The position numbers and the translations under genes were made by a program. DNA of 64,000 nt from Planctomycetota bacterium (GTDB lineage Bacteria; Planctomycetota; PLA2; JAEUHO01), in the NCBI GenBank assembly GCA_029259775.1, contig JAJDEN010000005.1, positions 173,203 through 237,202 on the forward strand, read 5' to 3'. The stretch's first letter is position 1; each line of letters opens with the position of its first letter. Shown here in pieces: positions 55,245 through 62,219 of this stretch. The notes beneath the pieces are model-generated. The model worked only from the letters and a program-made list of their open reading frames with translations, searched no databases and was not told the origin of the DNA.

Positions 55245-55565
55245 ATGGCTTCAAGCAAACTCTACGTAGGCAATCTCAACTTCAACACGGTTGAGAGCAT
55301 GATCGAAGACGCCTTCGGTGCGTACGGCACCGTCGTGAGCGTCAACCTCATCACGGATCGCGAGACCGGGCGCCCGCGCGGCTTCGGCTTCGTCGAGATG
55401 GCGAGCCCCGAGGAAGCGGCTGCGGCGCGTGAAGCGCTCGACGGCCAGCAGCTCGACGGTCGCAACCTCCGCGTCGACGAGGCCCAGGATCGCCGCTCCG
55501 GCGGCGGCGGCAACCGTGGCGGCGGCGGTGGTGGCTACGGCGGTGGTGGTGGCGGCCGCTGGTAG
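55245..55565 (+). CDS. RRM-type RNA-binding protein with Gly-rich tail
   Basis: A 106-residue protein. RNP2 is LYVGNL (residues 6-11) and RNP1 is RGFGFVEM (near 46), so it is a single RRM of the cold-inducible bacterial Rbp type. The last 25 residues are almost all Gly with a few Arg, Tyr and Asn, as in cyanobacterial Rbp proteins. ATG at 55245 was chosen because the RRM starts six codons later; upstream in-frame readings are not conserved-looking. It binds single-stranded RNA. Confidence 0.93.
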   Translation: MASSKLYVGNLNFNTVESMIEDAFGAYGTVVSVNLITDRETGRPRGFGFVEMASPEEAAAAREALDGQQLDGRNLRVDEAQDRRSGGGGNRGGGGGGYGGGGGGRW

Positions 55566-55648
55566 GCCTCCATCTCTACGTGAGCAGCGCGCCGCGTCGG
55601 TTCTCCGGCGGGGCGCGCTTCTCGTTTTGGACGATGTATGCTGGGTCC

Positions 55649-55972
55649 ATGCGCATCGGCATGTTCCTTCTCGTCAGCATCCTCATGGCCCTTGGCCTGG
55701 TCTCCTGCAGCAGTGAGCCGGAGCCGATTGCGCCCAAGGACGGCAGCCTCAACGCCAGCCCGCTCCTGTTCGACTTCACCAAGGAGACGGAGCGCAAGGA
55801 GGGTGAGCCGATCGACCCGAAGACCTGCAAGCACGTCTTCGTGGCCAAGGGCACGCGCCCGTACGTGAGCTACATCAACGGCATGCCGATGACGCGCATG
55901 GGCTACATCCACAAGTGCATGCGCTGCGGCATCATGCAGACCGAGACGAAGCGCGTCCTCGGCGGCAAGTAG
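55649..55972 (+). CDS. Small lipoprotein with zinc-ribbon-like cysteines
   Basis: A 107-residue protein with lipobox LGLVSC (near residue 20). The C-terminal half contains one single Cys (KTCKHVF) and a CxxC pair (HKCMRCGIMQ), suggesting a metal or redox site exposed in the envelope. No known family is recognised. It follows the RRM gene by 83 bp on the same strand. Confidence 0.6.
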   Translation: MRIGMFLLVSILMALGLVSCSSEPEPIAPKDGSLNASPLLFDFTKETERKEGEPIDPKTCKHVFVAKGTRPYVSYINGMPMTRMGYIHKCMRCGIMQTETKRVLGGK

Positions 55973-56090
55973 CAGGGCGGCACCTAGCCGGGGTGTAGCC
56001 CTGGGGATGCGGCACGGCGCGCAACTGTCCGCCGCCACGGCGGCGGGCCTACAACCTCTGGCGGCTTGGGCGCTTCCCCGAGGACCCGGC

Positions 56091-56591
56091 ATGTTCATCA
56101 AGATCGCGGCGCCGTGCGCGCCGCTGCTGCTTCTGCTGTTCACTCTGTCAACCGCGGCCTGCGGCGGCGCCGTACTCAGCAGCGCGCCCGCCCAGGGAGC
56201 GGGCCCCGCCGTTCCCAACCCTTCGCCCCCCACAACTCTGCAGGGCGGTGTGCTGGTCACGCTGATCGACGCGGGCGAGACCTTTCACGTGTGGGTCACC
56301 CACGCCGACTCGGCACAGCGCCTGGCCGACATCGCCAAGGGCTCGCTCTCATTCACCAACATCACGGGACGTCTTCGCAGCGGCGCCGGCGCCGGCCAAC
56401 ACAACAAGCCGTGGGGCTGGCACCTGGACCCTGCGAGCATCCTGGTGAACATTCACACCTTCGCCCCCGTGTACTCGGGCACACCCTCGCAGGTAGAGGC
56501 GGACCTGACTCAGTTGCTGGCCAAGAACAGTGACAAGATGACCAGCGGCGCGGCGTCCCTCGTCAGCGTGGAAGACAAGCGCGGGCCGTAG
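56091..56591 (+). CDS. Lipoprotein with BP74-like domain
   Basis: A 166-residue protein with lipobox LSTAAC near residue 22. Residues about 50-150 (HVWVTHADSAQRLADIAKG ... NKPWGWHLDPASILV) resemble the N-terminal domain of BP74, a calmodulin-associated protein of Dictyostelium, which also occurs in bacterial secreted proteins. The match rests on the PWxxHLDPxxI pattern and is moderate. Its function in bacteria is unknown. The ATG at 56091 is favoured over 56007 because it sets the signal peptide. Confidence 0.5.
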   Translation: MFIKIAAPCAPLLLLLFTLSTAACGGAVLSSAPAQGAGPAVPNPSPPTTLQGGVLVTLIDAGETFHVWVTHADSAQRLADIAKGSLSFTNITGRLRSGAGAGQHNKPWGWHLDPASILVNIHTFAPVYSGTPSQVEADLTQLLAKNSDKMTSGAASLVSVEDKRGP

Positions 56592-56793
56592 GCATCTACC
56601 CAGTAGGGTGCCGCGTGCAAGGTTCATCTCATCGTGACCGGTTCTCACGAGCGAGCCGCGCGACGAGGCACCACACGTATCACGTGATCGTGCCAACAGG
56701 AGCGGTGCGCCCACGACCAAGCTGGCGCTGCACGCCCATGGATGGGTCCGTCTGAACCGTGGTCGGGAGGAACGGCCCTCGAAGTCTGCCAAG

Positions 56794-57441
56794 CTACGGG
56801 GTCAGGGGCGGCTCCAGACGCGCGGGAACGTACTCCTCGATCAAGCGCTTGAGGTGTGGCCTGGCTGCCTTGGCTGCGTCGTCCCGATCGTGGACCTGGC
56901 GGAGGACGAGCGCGCCCTCGAAGAGCATCGTGTACGCGTCGGCGAAGGCCTCGGGGTGCCTGGCGCCCGCGCGCTCGGCAAGGTCGCGGAACCACGTGCT
57001 GTTGCCGCGCTTGTGGCGGACGGCTGCGCGGTGGATCGGGTCGTTGGGGTTGGGGAACTCCGCGGCGGCGTTGATGAACTGGCAGCCGCGAAACGAGGGC
57101 TCGTTGATGATCAGGTCGAGGACATCGAGCACGCCCATCAACTGGTCGCGGGGGTCCTCCCCCACGAGGACCTCCACCGCGCGCGCCCACGCATCCATCT
57201 GCCACGCGTCACGCAACTCGATCGTCGCCACGACCAACTCGTCCTTGCTCTCGAAGTGCTTGTAGAAGGTCGTCTTGGAGACCCCAGCCTCCGCCAGGAT
57301 CCGGTCCAGGCCGATCGGGCTGATGCCGTGGAAGTAGAACAAGCCCATTGCGACGCCGACCAAGCGGTCCCGCCCCTGTGCGGCAATCGGAGGCAGGGTG
57401 AACAGCTCCAGGATGGCGCGCTCGCGTTCGGTGGGACTCAT
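56794..57441 (-). CDS. TetR/AcrR-family transcriptional regulator
   Basis: A 215-residue regulator. The helix-turn-helix is SPIGLDRILAEAGVSKTTFYKHFESKDELV near residues 40-70 (shown only in part: ILAEAGVSKTTFYKHF). The C-terminal ligand domain is diverged, as usual. The ATG at 57441 gives the conserved start better than one five codons upstream. It is divergent from the OsmC gene and probably represses it and itself. Confidence 0.88.
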   Translation of the reverse strand: MSPTERERAILELFTLPPIAAQGRDRLVGVAMGLFYFHGISPIGLDRILAEAGVSKTTFYKHFESKDELVVATIELRDAWQMDAWARAVEVLVGEDPRDQLMGVLDVLDLIINEPSFRGCQFINAAAEFPNPNDPIHRAAVRHKRGNSTWFRDLAERAGARHPEAFADAYTMLFEGALVLRQVHDRDDAAKAARPHLKRLIEEYVPARLEPPLTP

Positions 57442-57460
57442 GGGCCAACTCTGCACAGGG

Positions 57461-57489
57461 GGTGACCCGTAGTCAACGGGGGGGTGACC
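57461..57489. promoter_or_regulatory. Candidate operator: two GGTGACC boxes between tetR and osmC
   Basis: GGTGACC occurs at 57461-57467 and 57483-57489, 22 bp apart (two helical turns), and each is a GGTnACC near-palindrome. They lie in the 142-bp divergent region and are candidate sites for the TetR-type protein (inference). Confidence 0.3.
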
Positions 57490-57583
57490 TCGAGTGCACT
57501 CCCGGTCGGTTCGTCAGCCCCTAGGTTCATGGCCGTGGCGCGTTGAGCCACGCAACGAACCCACCCACCCAAGGAGCCTATCC

Positions 57584-58153
57584 ATGAAGACCCACGACAT
57601 CGTGACGACGCTCAACGGCGTCGACGTCGAAGCCCTCGGCGCCATGATCGAGGACATCAGGGCCAAGCCGGCCCTCGGCCAGAGTCGCTTTCGCGCACAC
57701 AACACCTGGATCCAGGGAGCTCACAATCGCACGAGCGTGCAGGGCTTCTACGCCGGCGGTCGCGAGGACGAGTCTCGCGAGCAACCCTTCGTCCTCGACT
57801 CGGATGAGCCGCCTCTGCTGCTCGGTCAGAACCGCGGCGCGAACGCGGTCGAGATCGCGCTCACGGCGCTCGCCTCCTGCATGACCGGCACGCTGGTCTA
57901 CTACGGTGCGGCGATGGGGATCGAGCTCGAGGAGGTCTCTGCCGAACTCGAGGGCGCCCTCGACCAGGCCGGACTCTTCGGTATTGACGAGGCCACGCGC
58001 AACGGCCTGCAGCACATCCGCATCGACTACACGATCAAGTCCCCCGAGCCGCGCCAGCGGATCCTCGAACTGATGGGCGTTGCCCAGAAGTTCTCCCCGC
58101 TCTACGACATGATGACCAACCCGGTGCCCGTCTCCGTACGCCTCGTCAACTAG
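57584..58153 (+). CDS. OsmC-family peroxide reductase-like protein
   Basis: A 189-residue OsmC/Ohr-fold protein. AAGGAG at 57571-57576 supports the ATG. The catalytic-type Cys lies in LASCMTGTL near residue 100 and a second charged region HNTWIQGAHNRTSVQGF precedes it; the residue pattern is closer to OsmC than to Ohr. It would detoxify organic hydroperoxides or act on other thiol substrates. It is divergent from the TetR gene and followed by a strong hairpin. Confidence 0.83.
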   Translation: MKTHDIVTTLNGVDVEALGAMIEDIRAKPALGQSRFRAHNTWIQGAHNRTSVQGFYAGGREDESREQPFVLDSDEPPLLLGQNRGANAVEIALTALASCMTGTLVYYGAAMGIELEEVSAELEGALDQAGLFGIDEATRNGLQHIRIDYTIKSPEPRQRILELMGVAQKFSPLYDMMTNPVPVSVRLVN

Positions 58154-58168
58154 ACGTACGGACGTACT

Positions 58169-58205
58169 GCGCCGCGTGAAAGGAGTACGGCCTTTCGCGC
58201 GGCGC
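58169..58205. terminator. Long GC-rich hairpin after osmC (bidirectional terminator candidate)
   Basis: The 15-nt arm 58169-58183 pairs with 58191-58205 along its whole length (one G-T wobble), enclosing a 7-nt loop AGTACGG. There is no T-run, but the stem is very stable and sits between the osmC stop and the convergent minus-strand cassette array, so it could stop transcription from either side. Confidence 0.5.
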
Positions 58206-58263
58206 TCGTTCGGGGAGGGCGGGGTCGGGCGTTCCTCGCCGCGGCTTGCGAGGGCGGAGTCAC

Positions 58264-58347
58264 AAGAGGGCGGGGTCAGGCGTTCTACGCCCTGGCTTGT
58301 GACACTGTCACGCGAGGCTTCGAAAAGCGCCTGACCCCTCCCCTCTT
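58264..58347. repeat. Large imperfect inverted repeat at the edge of the cassette array
   Basis: The 19-nt arm 58264-58282 pairs with 58328-58347 with one mismatch/bulge; nested inside the region, GTCACAAG (58259-58266) matches CTTGTGAC (58296-58303) exactly. A 36-bp imperfect direct repeat (58215-58250 and 58266-58301) overlaps it. The structure is like a small mobile or REP-type element and touches the last copy of the array repeat. Confidence 0.55.
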
Positions 58348-58371
58348 GCACCTGCGGCGCGGGCGGGCAAC
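58342..58371 (-). repeat. Array repeat copy 1 (terminal, ATG lost)
   Basis: This copy keeps the core TGCGGCGCGGGCGG on the plus strand but has lost one G near its end, and reads AGAGG where other copies have the start codon AGATGG. No gene follows it on the minus strand, so it marks the downstream end of the array. Confidence 0.8.
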
Positions 58372-58420
58372 TGTGGCATCGTTGCTCGGACGCATCCTGT
58401 TGATCCCCGGCGGCAGAGCC

Positions 58421-58606
58421 TTAGATGGACAGGATGATCCCGCCGACGACGCCGAACAGGAACGCTCCGCACCCGGCCGTCAGCGTGGCGCCCCACGGAC
58501 CGATGTCGTCGCTGAGCGGGGCGAAGCACAGCCACACGAACAGGGCGATGGCTACTGCGCCCTGCAGCGCACCCAGCGCCAACAGGATCATCCCAGCGAT
58601 TCTCAT
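58421..58606 (-). CDS. Small two-helix membrane protein in the cassette array
   Basis: A 61-residue hydrophobic protein with two probable transmembrane segments (MILLALGALQGAVAIALFVW and a Gly/Phe-rich second helix ending GGIILSI). Its ATG overlaps the TGA of a 20-codon reading frame that starts in the array repeat (ATGA), suggesting translational coupling. Family not recognised. Confidence 0.5.
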   Translation of the reverse strand: MRIAGMILLALGALQGAVAIALFVWLCFAPLSDDIGPWGATLTAGCGAFLFGVVGGIILSI

Positions 58607-58665
58607 GGCGCCACGCCCAGTATGCCGAGCAGGAGGATGGCAACGCGCGCCACGATGCCCCCCAT
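58603..58665 (-). pseudogene. Remnant SUMF1-lipoprotein signal sequence (20-codon leader ORF)
   Basis: From the ATG in array repeat copy 2, the frame reads MGGIVARVAILLLGILGVAP and then stops. This is recognisably the signal peptide of the SUMF1 lipoprotein at 60685-61656 (MGIVKRASIALVLLAFLGVA), with the Cys and everything after it gone. Its stop overlaps the start of the small membrane protein, so it may now serve as a leader peptide. Confidence 0.6.
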
Positions 58666-58694
58666 CTTGCCCCTGCGGCGCGGGCGGGGCAACG
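58662..58694 (-). repeat. Array repeat copy 2
   Basis: Full-length copy. On the minus strand TTGCCCC and GGGGCAA form the arms of an inverted repeat around a 12-nt loop, and AGGGG followed by CAAGATGG provides a Shine-Dalgarno-like site and start codon. It follows the SUMF1 stop at 58701 by six bases. Confidence 0.9.
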
Positions 58695-58700
58695 AGCCGC

Positions 58701-59732
58701 CTACTTCTCGGGCAGCGGCGAGACGAGGCGGAAACCGACGCCTCCTCCGAAGACCCTGCGGTATCCGCCCTGGGCACGTCGGGCGAACCGGAAGGCGCTG
58801 CGCGTGAACATGGCTGCGTCGTGCCAGCTTCCGCCGCGCACGACAGCGTAGCCGCCGAATCTCCGCATCAAATCATCGTGGCGCTCCCGCGCTTCGTCAT
58901 CCGCGCCGGGGTACGGCCTGTAGAGCACCGAGCAGGCCTCGCTCACGTTGCCGAGCATGTCGTAGAGGCCCCATGCGTTCGGCGTGTACTGCGCAACCGG
59001 CGCGAGGCCCGAGTGCCCGTCGTGCCTGTCGCTCGGACCTCGTGTGTTCGCGTGACGCCACACGTCTCTGCCGCTCTTGCCCCACCAGTGCGCCGTCTTG
59101 GTTCCCGCGCGACAGGCGTATTCCCATTCCTCCTCCGTCGGTAGACGGTAGGCCCGTGCCTTGTCCCGCAGCGTGAGCCAGGCCGCGAAGTGGCGTCCGC
59201 CCAGGTGGCCGACCTGGGCCGGATGGTCCTCTCCATCATGCGGAGGCGGGCGTCGGAGCAGCGCGCGCATTTCGTCGGACTGATACCAGTCATCGAACTG
59301 CCGGAACTGCCCCTTCGTAGCCTCCGTGATCTGCGCATAGAAGGGCTGCGGGATCGTGACTTCGTGCAGGAACTCGTCGGTGTCCCTGTGCTCCTCGTCC
59401 TTCGGCGACCCCATGAGGAACTTGCCCGCCGGGATCAGCACGAATCGCATCCCGAGCTCGTTCTCGAAGGCGACGGGCACGCCGTGTTTCTTGGCTTCAG
59501 CGATCTGCTCGGGGGCGACCTTGGCCCAAGGGGGCGCCGACTTCAGCGCCGACTTCAGTTCCTCGATGTCGGCCTTGTTGCGCTCGTACCACTCATCCCA
59601 TGCGCTGGAGGGCTCGCTGCCTGACTCGTTCGTGGCCTTCTCCGGCCGCGGCGTGGGGTCGTCCCCGCCGCACGCAGCGACGCAGAGCAGCGCGAGCAGG
59701 AAGACGGCAACGGCGACGCGATTCAAGATCAT
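58701..59732 (-). CDS. SUMF1 (FGE-sulfatase) domain lipoprotein, paralog 1
   Basis: A 343-residue lipoprotein (MILNRVAVAVFLLALLCVAAC). After an acidic linker comes WAKVAPEQIAEAKKHG, then the formylglycine-generating-enzyme-like core: MRFVLIPAGKFLMGSP, YRLPTEEEWEYACRAGT, NAWGLYDMLGNVSEAC, VVRGGSW and the final GVGFRLVSPLPEK. The canonical copper-binding Cys pair is not evident, so enzymatic activity is doubtful; many SUMF1 proteins are binding modules. It is preceded by a small gene only 8 bp upstream. Three paralogs occur in this array. Confidence 0.85.
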   Translation of the reverse strand: MILNRVAVAVFLLALLCVAACGGDDPTPRPEKATNESGSEPSSAWDEWYERNKADIEELKSALKSAPPWAKVAPEQIAEAKKHGVPVAFENELGMRFVLIPAGKFLMGSPKDEEHRDTDEFLHEVTIPQPFYAQITEATKGQFRQFDDWYQSDEMRALLRRPPPHDGEDHPAQVGHLGGRHFAAWLTLRDKARAYRLPTEEEWEYACRAGTKTAHWWGKSGRDVWRHANTRGPSDRHDGHSGLAPVAQYTPNAWGLYDMLGNVSEACSVLYRPYPGADDEARERHDDLMRRFGGYAVVRGGSWHDAAMFTRSAFRFARRAQGGYRRVFGGGVGFRLVSPLPEK

Positions 59733-59740
59733 TGCTCGGC

Positions 59741-60019
59741 CTAGTCGCCTCCCAGCACGATGACGATACGGGAGTCGTCCACGGCGTCGCCGAGCATCGC
59801 TGCTTCCTTATGTAGCTTCCAGACGTCTGCCGCCCATTGGTCCGATGGCCCAAGTGCGGGGCCACGGCCCCACTTCTCCTCGCGGACCCTCAGGTTGAGT
59901 TCCGCTCCCTGCTTCCACGTAATGAAGCGGACCTTGAACGCGCAGATGACCACGGCGACTACGCCGATCACAGCGAACACGTTGCGGGCGGTCGAGAAGG
60001 CACGCCTCGTTCGCGTCAT
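59741..60019 (-). CDS. Small single-pass membrane protein in the array
   Basis: A 92-residue protein with a cationic start, one transmembrane helix (NVFAVIGVVAVVICAF) and a polar tail (ELNLRVREEKWGRGPALGPS). Its ATG overlaps the stop of a 15-codon frame starting in array repeat copy 3 (ATGA). No family recognised. It lies 8 bp upstream of SUMF1 paralog 1 on the same strand. Confidence 0.5.
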   Translation of the reverse strand: MTRTRRAFSTARNVFAVIGVVAVVICAFKVRFITWKQGAELNLRVREEKWGRGPALGPSDQWAADVWKLHKEAAMLGDAVDDSRIVIVLGGD

Positions 60020-60063
60020 GGTGCAGGACTCCAACGTCTGCCCGATAGCCGAGCGGGCTCCAT
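60016..60063 (-). other. 15-codon leader frame from array repeat copy 3
   Basis: The repeat's ATG opens MEPARLSGRRWSPAP and then TGA, overlapping the next gene's ATG exactly as at 58603-58606. The peptide is not SUMF1-like, so only the start context and the coupling are conserved. Confidence 0.4.
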
Positions 60064-60092
60064 CTTGCCCCTGCGGCGCGGGCGGGGCAACG
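60060..60092 (-). repeat. Array repeat copy 3
   Basis: Full-length copy with intact TTGCCCC/GGGGCAA arms. It follows the stop of the 172-residue gene at 60102 by nine bases and carries no SUMF1 tail. Confidence 0.9.
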
Positions 60093-60101
60093 GCGACTGC
60101 C

Positions 60102-60620
60102 CTACGCGCCACCCAGGTCGCTCAGCACGGTCGCCATCTCAGCCACCTGAGCCTGCCCGGCCTCGCAGGACGGCCGCGCCGCGAATCCCGCAGCAAGGCA
60201 CTCGAACGTCGAATCGTGGAACGTGATGACGAAGTGGCGGAGGTGCCCGAACTCCCCTTCCTGCGCGTGCGGATGAATACGATTCTGCCGTTCCAGCTCG
60301 CGCGGCCAGGCCGAGTGCAACACCTCCATCGCTGAGTAGCACTCCAAGCCCCTTCCGCCCAACTGATGCCCCTCAATCGCCTCGTCGTTCGGGTAGCCGC
60401 AGCGATGCAGCAGGACGCCGGTGAAGGCCACGATGACGCGGGGCCCATCTGCGAGGGGACTGTCAGCGTCCGCACCCACCTTCGCGGCCTCGCCTACGTC
60501 ACGTTCGCGGATGCGGTAGGAAATGGCCAAGTGATCGTCGTCTGCCAGGAGGAGCAATGCCGAGTCGCCAGGGGCCGGGGCGGGCAGTTCGGAAACTTCA
60601 ACGACCTGCTCTCGCAACAC
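60102..60620 (-). CDS. Array gene of unknown function, immunity-protein-like pattern
   Basis: A protein of about 172 residues if the GTG at 60620 is the start; the exact start is uncertain because the repeat's ATG is in another frame. The sequence is soluble and acidic (DSALLLLADDDHLAISYRI) with a C-terminal HLRHFVITFHDSTFECLAAG block of the kind seen in small uncharacterised and immunity-like proteins. No signal peptide. Function unknown. Confidence 0.5.
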   Translation of the reverse strand: MLREQVVEVSELPAPAPGDSALLLLADDDHLAISYRIRERDVGEAAKVGADADSPLADGPRVIVAFTGVLLHRCGYPNDEAIEGHQLGGRGLECYSAMEVLHSAWPRELERQNRIHPHAQEGEFGHLRHFVITFHDSTFECLAAGFAARPSCEAGQAQVAEMATVLSDLGGA

Positions 60621-60651
60621 GCTCTCCCACGCTGGCCTCGCTTGGCCACAT

Positions 60652-60684
60652 CCATCTTGCCCCTGCGGCGCGGGCGGGGCAACG
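60652..60684 (-). repeat. Array repeat copy 4
   Basis: Full-length copy directly abutting the SUMF1 paralog 2 stop codon (60685). The ATG it provides opens a frame out of phase with the downstream 172-residue gene. Confidence 0.9.
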
Positions 60685-61656
60685 CTACTTCTCGGGCAGC
60701 GGGGAGACGAGGCGGAAGCCGACGTCCGTCGAGCCGGCAACCTTCGGGTGCCAATGCTTGCGGTACGCCGACCGCAGCATCTCGGGGTGTGACCCGTATC
60801 CGCCCCCGCGGGTGATGCGCAGCCCGGGTCGTTGGCGAGAGGCCCAGGGGTCGGTCGGGGGCCCCGTGGGGTCCGTCGCCGGGCCTGGCGGATACCGCTG
60901 GTACCAGTCCGCGCACCACTCCCACACATTGCCATGCATGTCGTACAAGCCCCACGGGTTCGGCTCGTAGGAACGGACGCGCTTCGTCCACGGTCGCCGA
61001 GGACCGTCGAGAGGGAGCGGCGGCTGGCTCTCGTCATGGGGGTAGCTGTACTGATCTTCGTATGCCGCCTTCGCTGCGGAGATCGTCGCGCCGAAGGAGA
61101 ACGGCGTAGCCGTGCCCGCTCGGCATGCGTACTCCCACTCGGCCTCGGTCGGCAGCCGGTAGGTGCGCTTGGCGTCCTGCGTTCCCACCCAGGCGGCGAA
61201 CGACCTGGCCGTAGCCCAATCCACTTGGCTGATCGGATGCTCCAGCACTTCGTTGGTCACGTCGGCGGGATACGCGTAGCGATGCTGCGGCGCGAACTTG
61301 GCGAAGGTGCCGACCGTGGCCTCGTTGATCTGGACGTAGAACGCACGGGAGAGCGTCACGCGGTGCGGTGTCTCGTTCGAACTCTCTCGTTCGGGGAATG
61401 GTCCCTCCCGGCCTGCTTCCGTGGAGGGTGAACCCATGGTGAACGTTTCCGCCGGGATCAGCACGAAGCGCATCCCGAGGTCGTTCTCAAAGGCGACGGC
61501 CGCGCCGTGCTTCTTTGCCTCGGCAATCTGCTCGGGCGCGACCTTCGCCCAGGACGGGATCTCGACGGCGGGACCGGGCTCGTCCTTGCCGCACGCCGCC
61601 ACGCCGAGGAAGGCGAGCAGGACAAGGGCAATGGAGGCACGCTTCACGATGCCCAT
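60685..61656 (-). CDS. SUMF1 (FGE-sulfatase) domain lipoprotein, paralog 2
   Basis: A 323-residue lipoprotein whose ATG is the one inside array repeat copy 5, with signal MGIVKRASIALVLLAFLGVAAC. Core motifs: SWAKVAPEQIAEAKKHG, MRFVLIPAETFTMGSP, YRLPTEAEWEYACRAGT, NPWGLYDMHGNVWEWCADWY, ITRGGGY and VGFRLVSPLPEK. It keeps more of the standard SUMF1 pattern (NVWEWCADW) than paralog 1. It is the only paralog in which head, body and tail are all joined directly to repeats. Confidence 0.87.
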   Translation of the reverse strand: MGIVKRASIALVLLAFLGVAACGKDEPGPAVEIPSWAKVAPEQIAEAKKHGAAVAFENDLGMRFVLIPAETFTMGSPSTEAGREGPFPERESSNETPHRVTLSRAFYVQINEATVGTFAKFAPQHRYAYPADVTNEVLEHPISQVDWATARSFAAWVGTQDAKRTYRLPTEAEWEYACRAGTATPFSFGATISAAKAAYEDQYSYPHDESQPPLPLDGPRRPWTKRVRSYEPNPWGLYDMHGNVWEWCADWYQRYPPGPATDPTGPPTDPWASRQRPGLRITRGGGYGSHPEMLRSAYRKHWHPKVAGSTDVGFRLVSPLPEK

Positions 61657-61685
61657 CTTGCACCTGGTGCGGCGGCGGGGCAACG
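61653..61685 (-). repeat. Array repeat copy 5
   Basis: Slightly diverged copy (loop altered, GGTGCAAG arm). It begins two bases after the stop of the gene at 61688 and ends with the start codon of SUMF1 paralog 2. Confidence 0.88.
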
Positions 61686-61687
61686 AG

Positions 61688-62164
61688 TCAGACTGTGGAC
61701 GCCGGGCGTGACTCAGGCGTTCTCGAATGACACGGCCTCAGATCGGATGTCATCAGGATCTGGCTCACGTCGGCTAGGAACTTGGTGACGTTCTTCCGAT
61801 TCTTGCCCCAGTCCACGAACCCGAACACGCAGCGACTCTCGCAATCCAAGACGCCGCCCTGGACCCACGCCTCCACTCGCTCACCCCAACTGGACATGTT
61901 AGCGGGCATTCGCGCCTGGAGGGTGCCGCCCACGGACTCCCGCCACCAGACCTGCATGTCCCGGAGGACCCGCCTCGCAGCCTCTCGGACGGCCTCGTCC
62001 GGTGCATCGAAGTGCCGCGAGTCTCTCCAGCGCACGGGGAAGCAGATTGTCAGCAGAATGCAGAGGGCCGCGACAAGGTACAGATTGGGATGAACGGGCA
62101 GCCCGCCCGCGAGCGACATGGCGAAGAATGAGATCAGAAGGAGACGCACGATGGATCGAAGCAC
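61688..62164 (-). CDS. Array membrane protein of unknown function
   Basis: A 158-residue protein if the GTG at 62164 is used. Two hydrophobic helices (SIVRLLLISFFAMSLAGGL and NLYLVAALCILLTICF) are followed by a soluble C-terminal domain of about 105 residues (FDAPDEAVREAARRVLRDMQ). No family recognised. It ends two bases before array repeat copy 5. Confidence 0.5.
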   Translation of the reverse strand: MLRSIVRLLLISFFAMSLAGGLPVHPNLYLVAALCILLTICFPVRWRDSRHFDAPDEAVREAARRVLRDMQVWWRESVGGTLQARMPANMSSWGERVEAWVQGGVLDCESRCVFGFVDWGKNRKNVTKFLADVSQILMTSDLRPCHSRTPESRPASTV

Positions 62165-62167
62165 GCA

Positions 62168-62203
62168 CCCATCGTGCCCCTGCCGTGGGTGGAAGGCAAG
62201 CGG
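62168..62203 (-). repeat. Degenerate array repeat (copy 6)
   Basis: On the minus strand CTTGCC ... CGGCAGGGGCACGATGGG resembles the right half and start codon of the array repeat, but the left arm and loop are eroded. It lies just upstream of the 158-residue membrane protein. Confidence 0.45.
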
Positions 62204-62219
62204 CCAACCTACCCCCCCG

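Noticed and set aside
56592..56793. Possible gene between the BP74-like gene and tetR
   Set aside because: No frame with a start, ribosome-binding site and protein-like composition; listed as plain convergent intergenic sequence.
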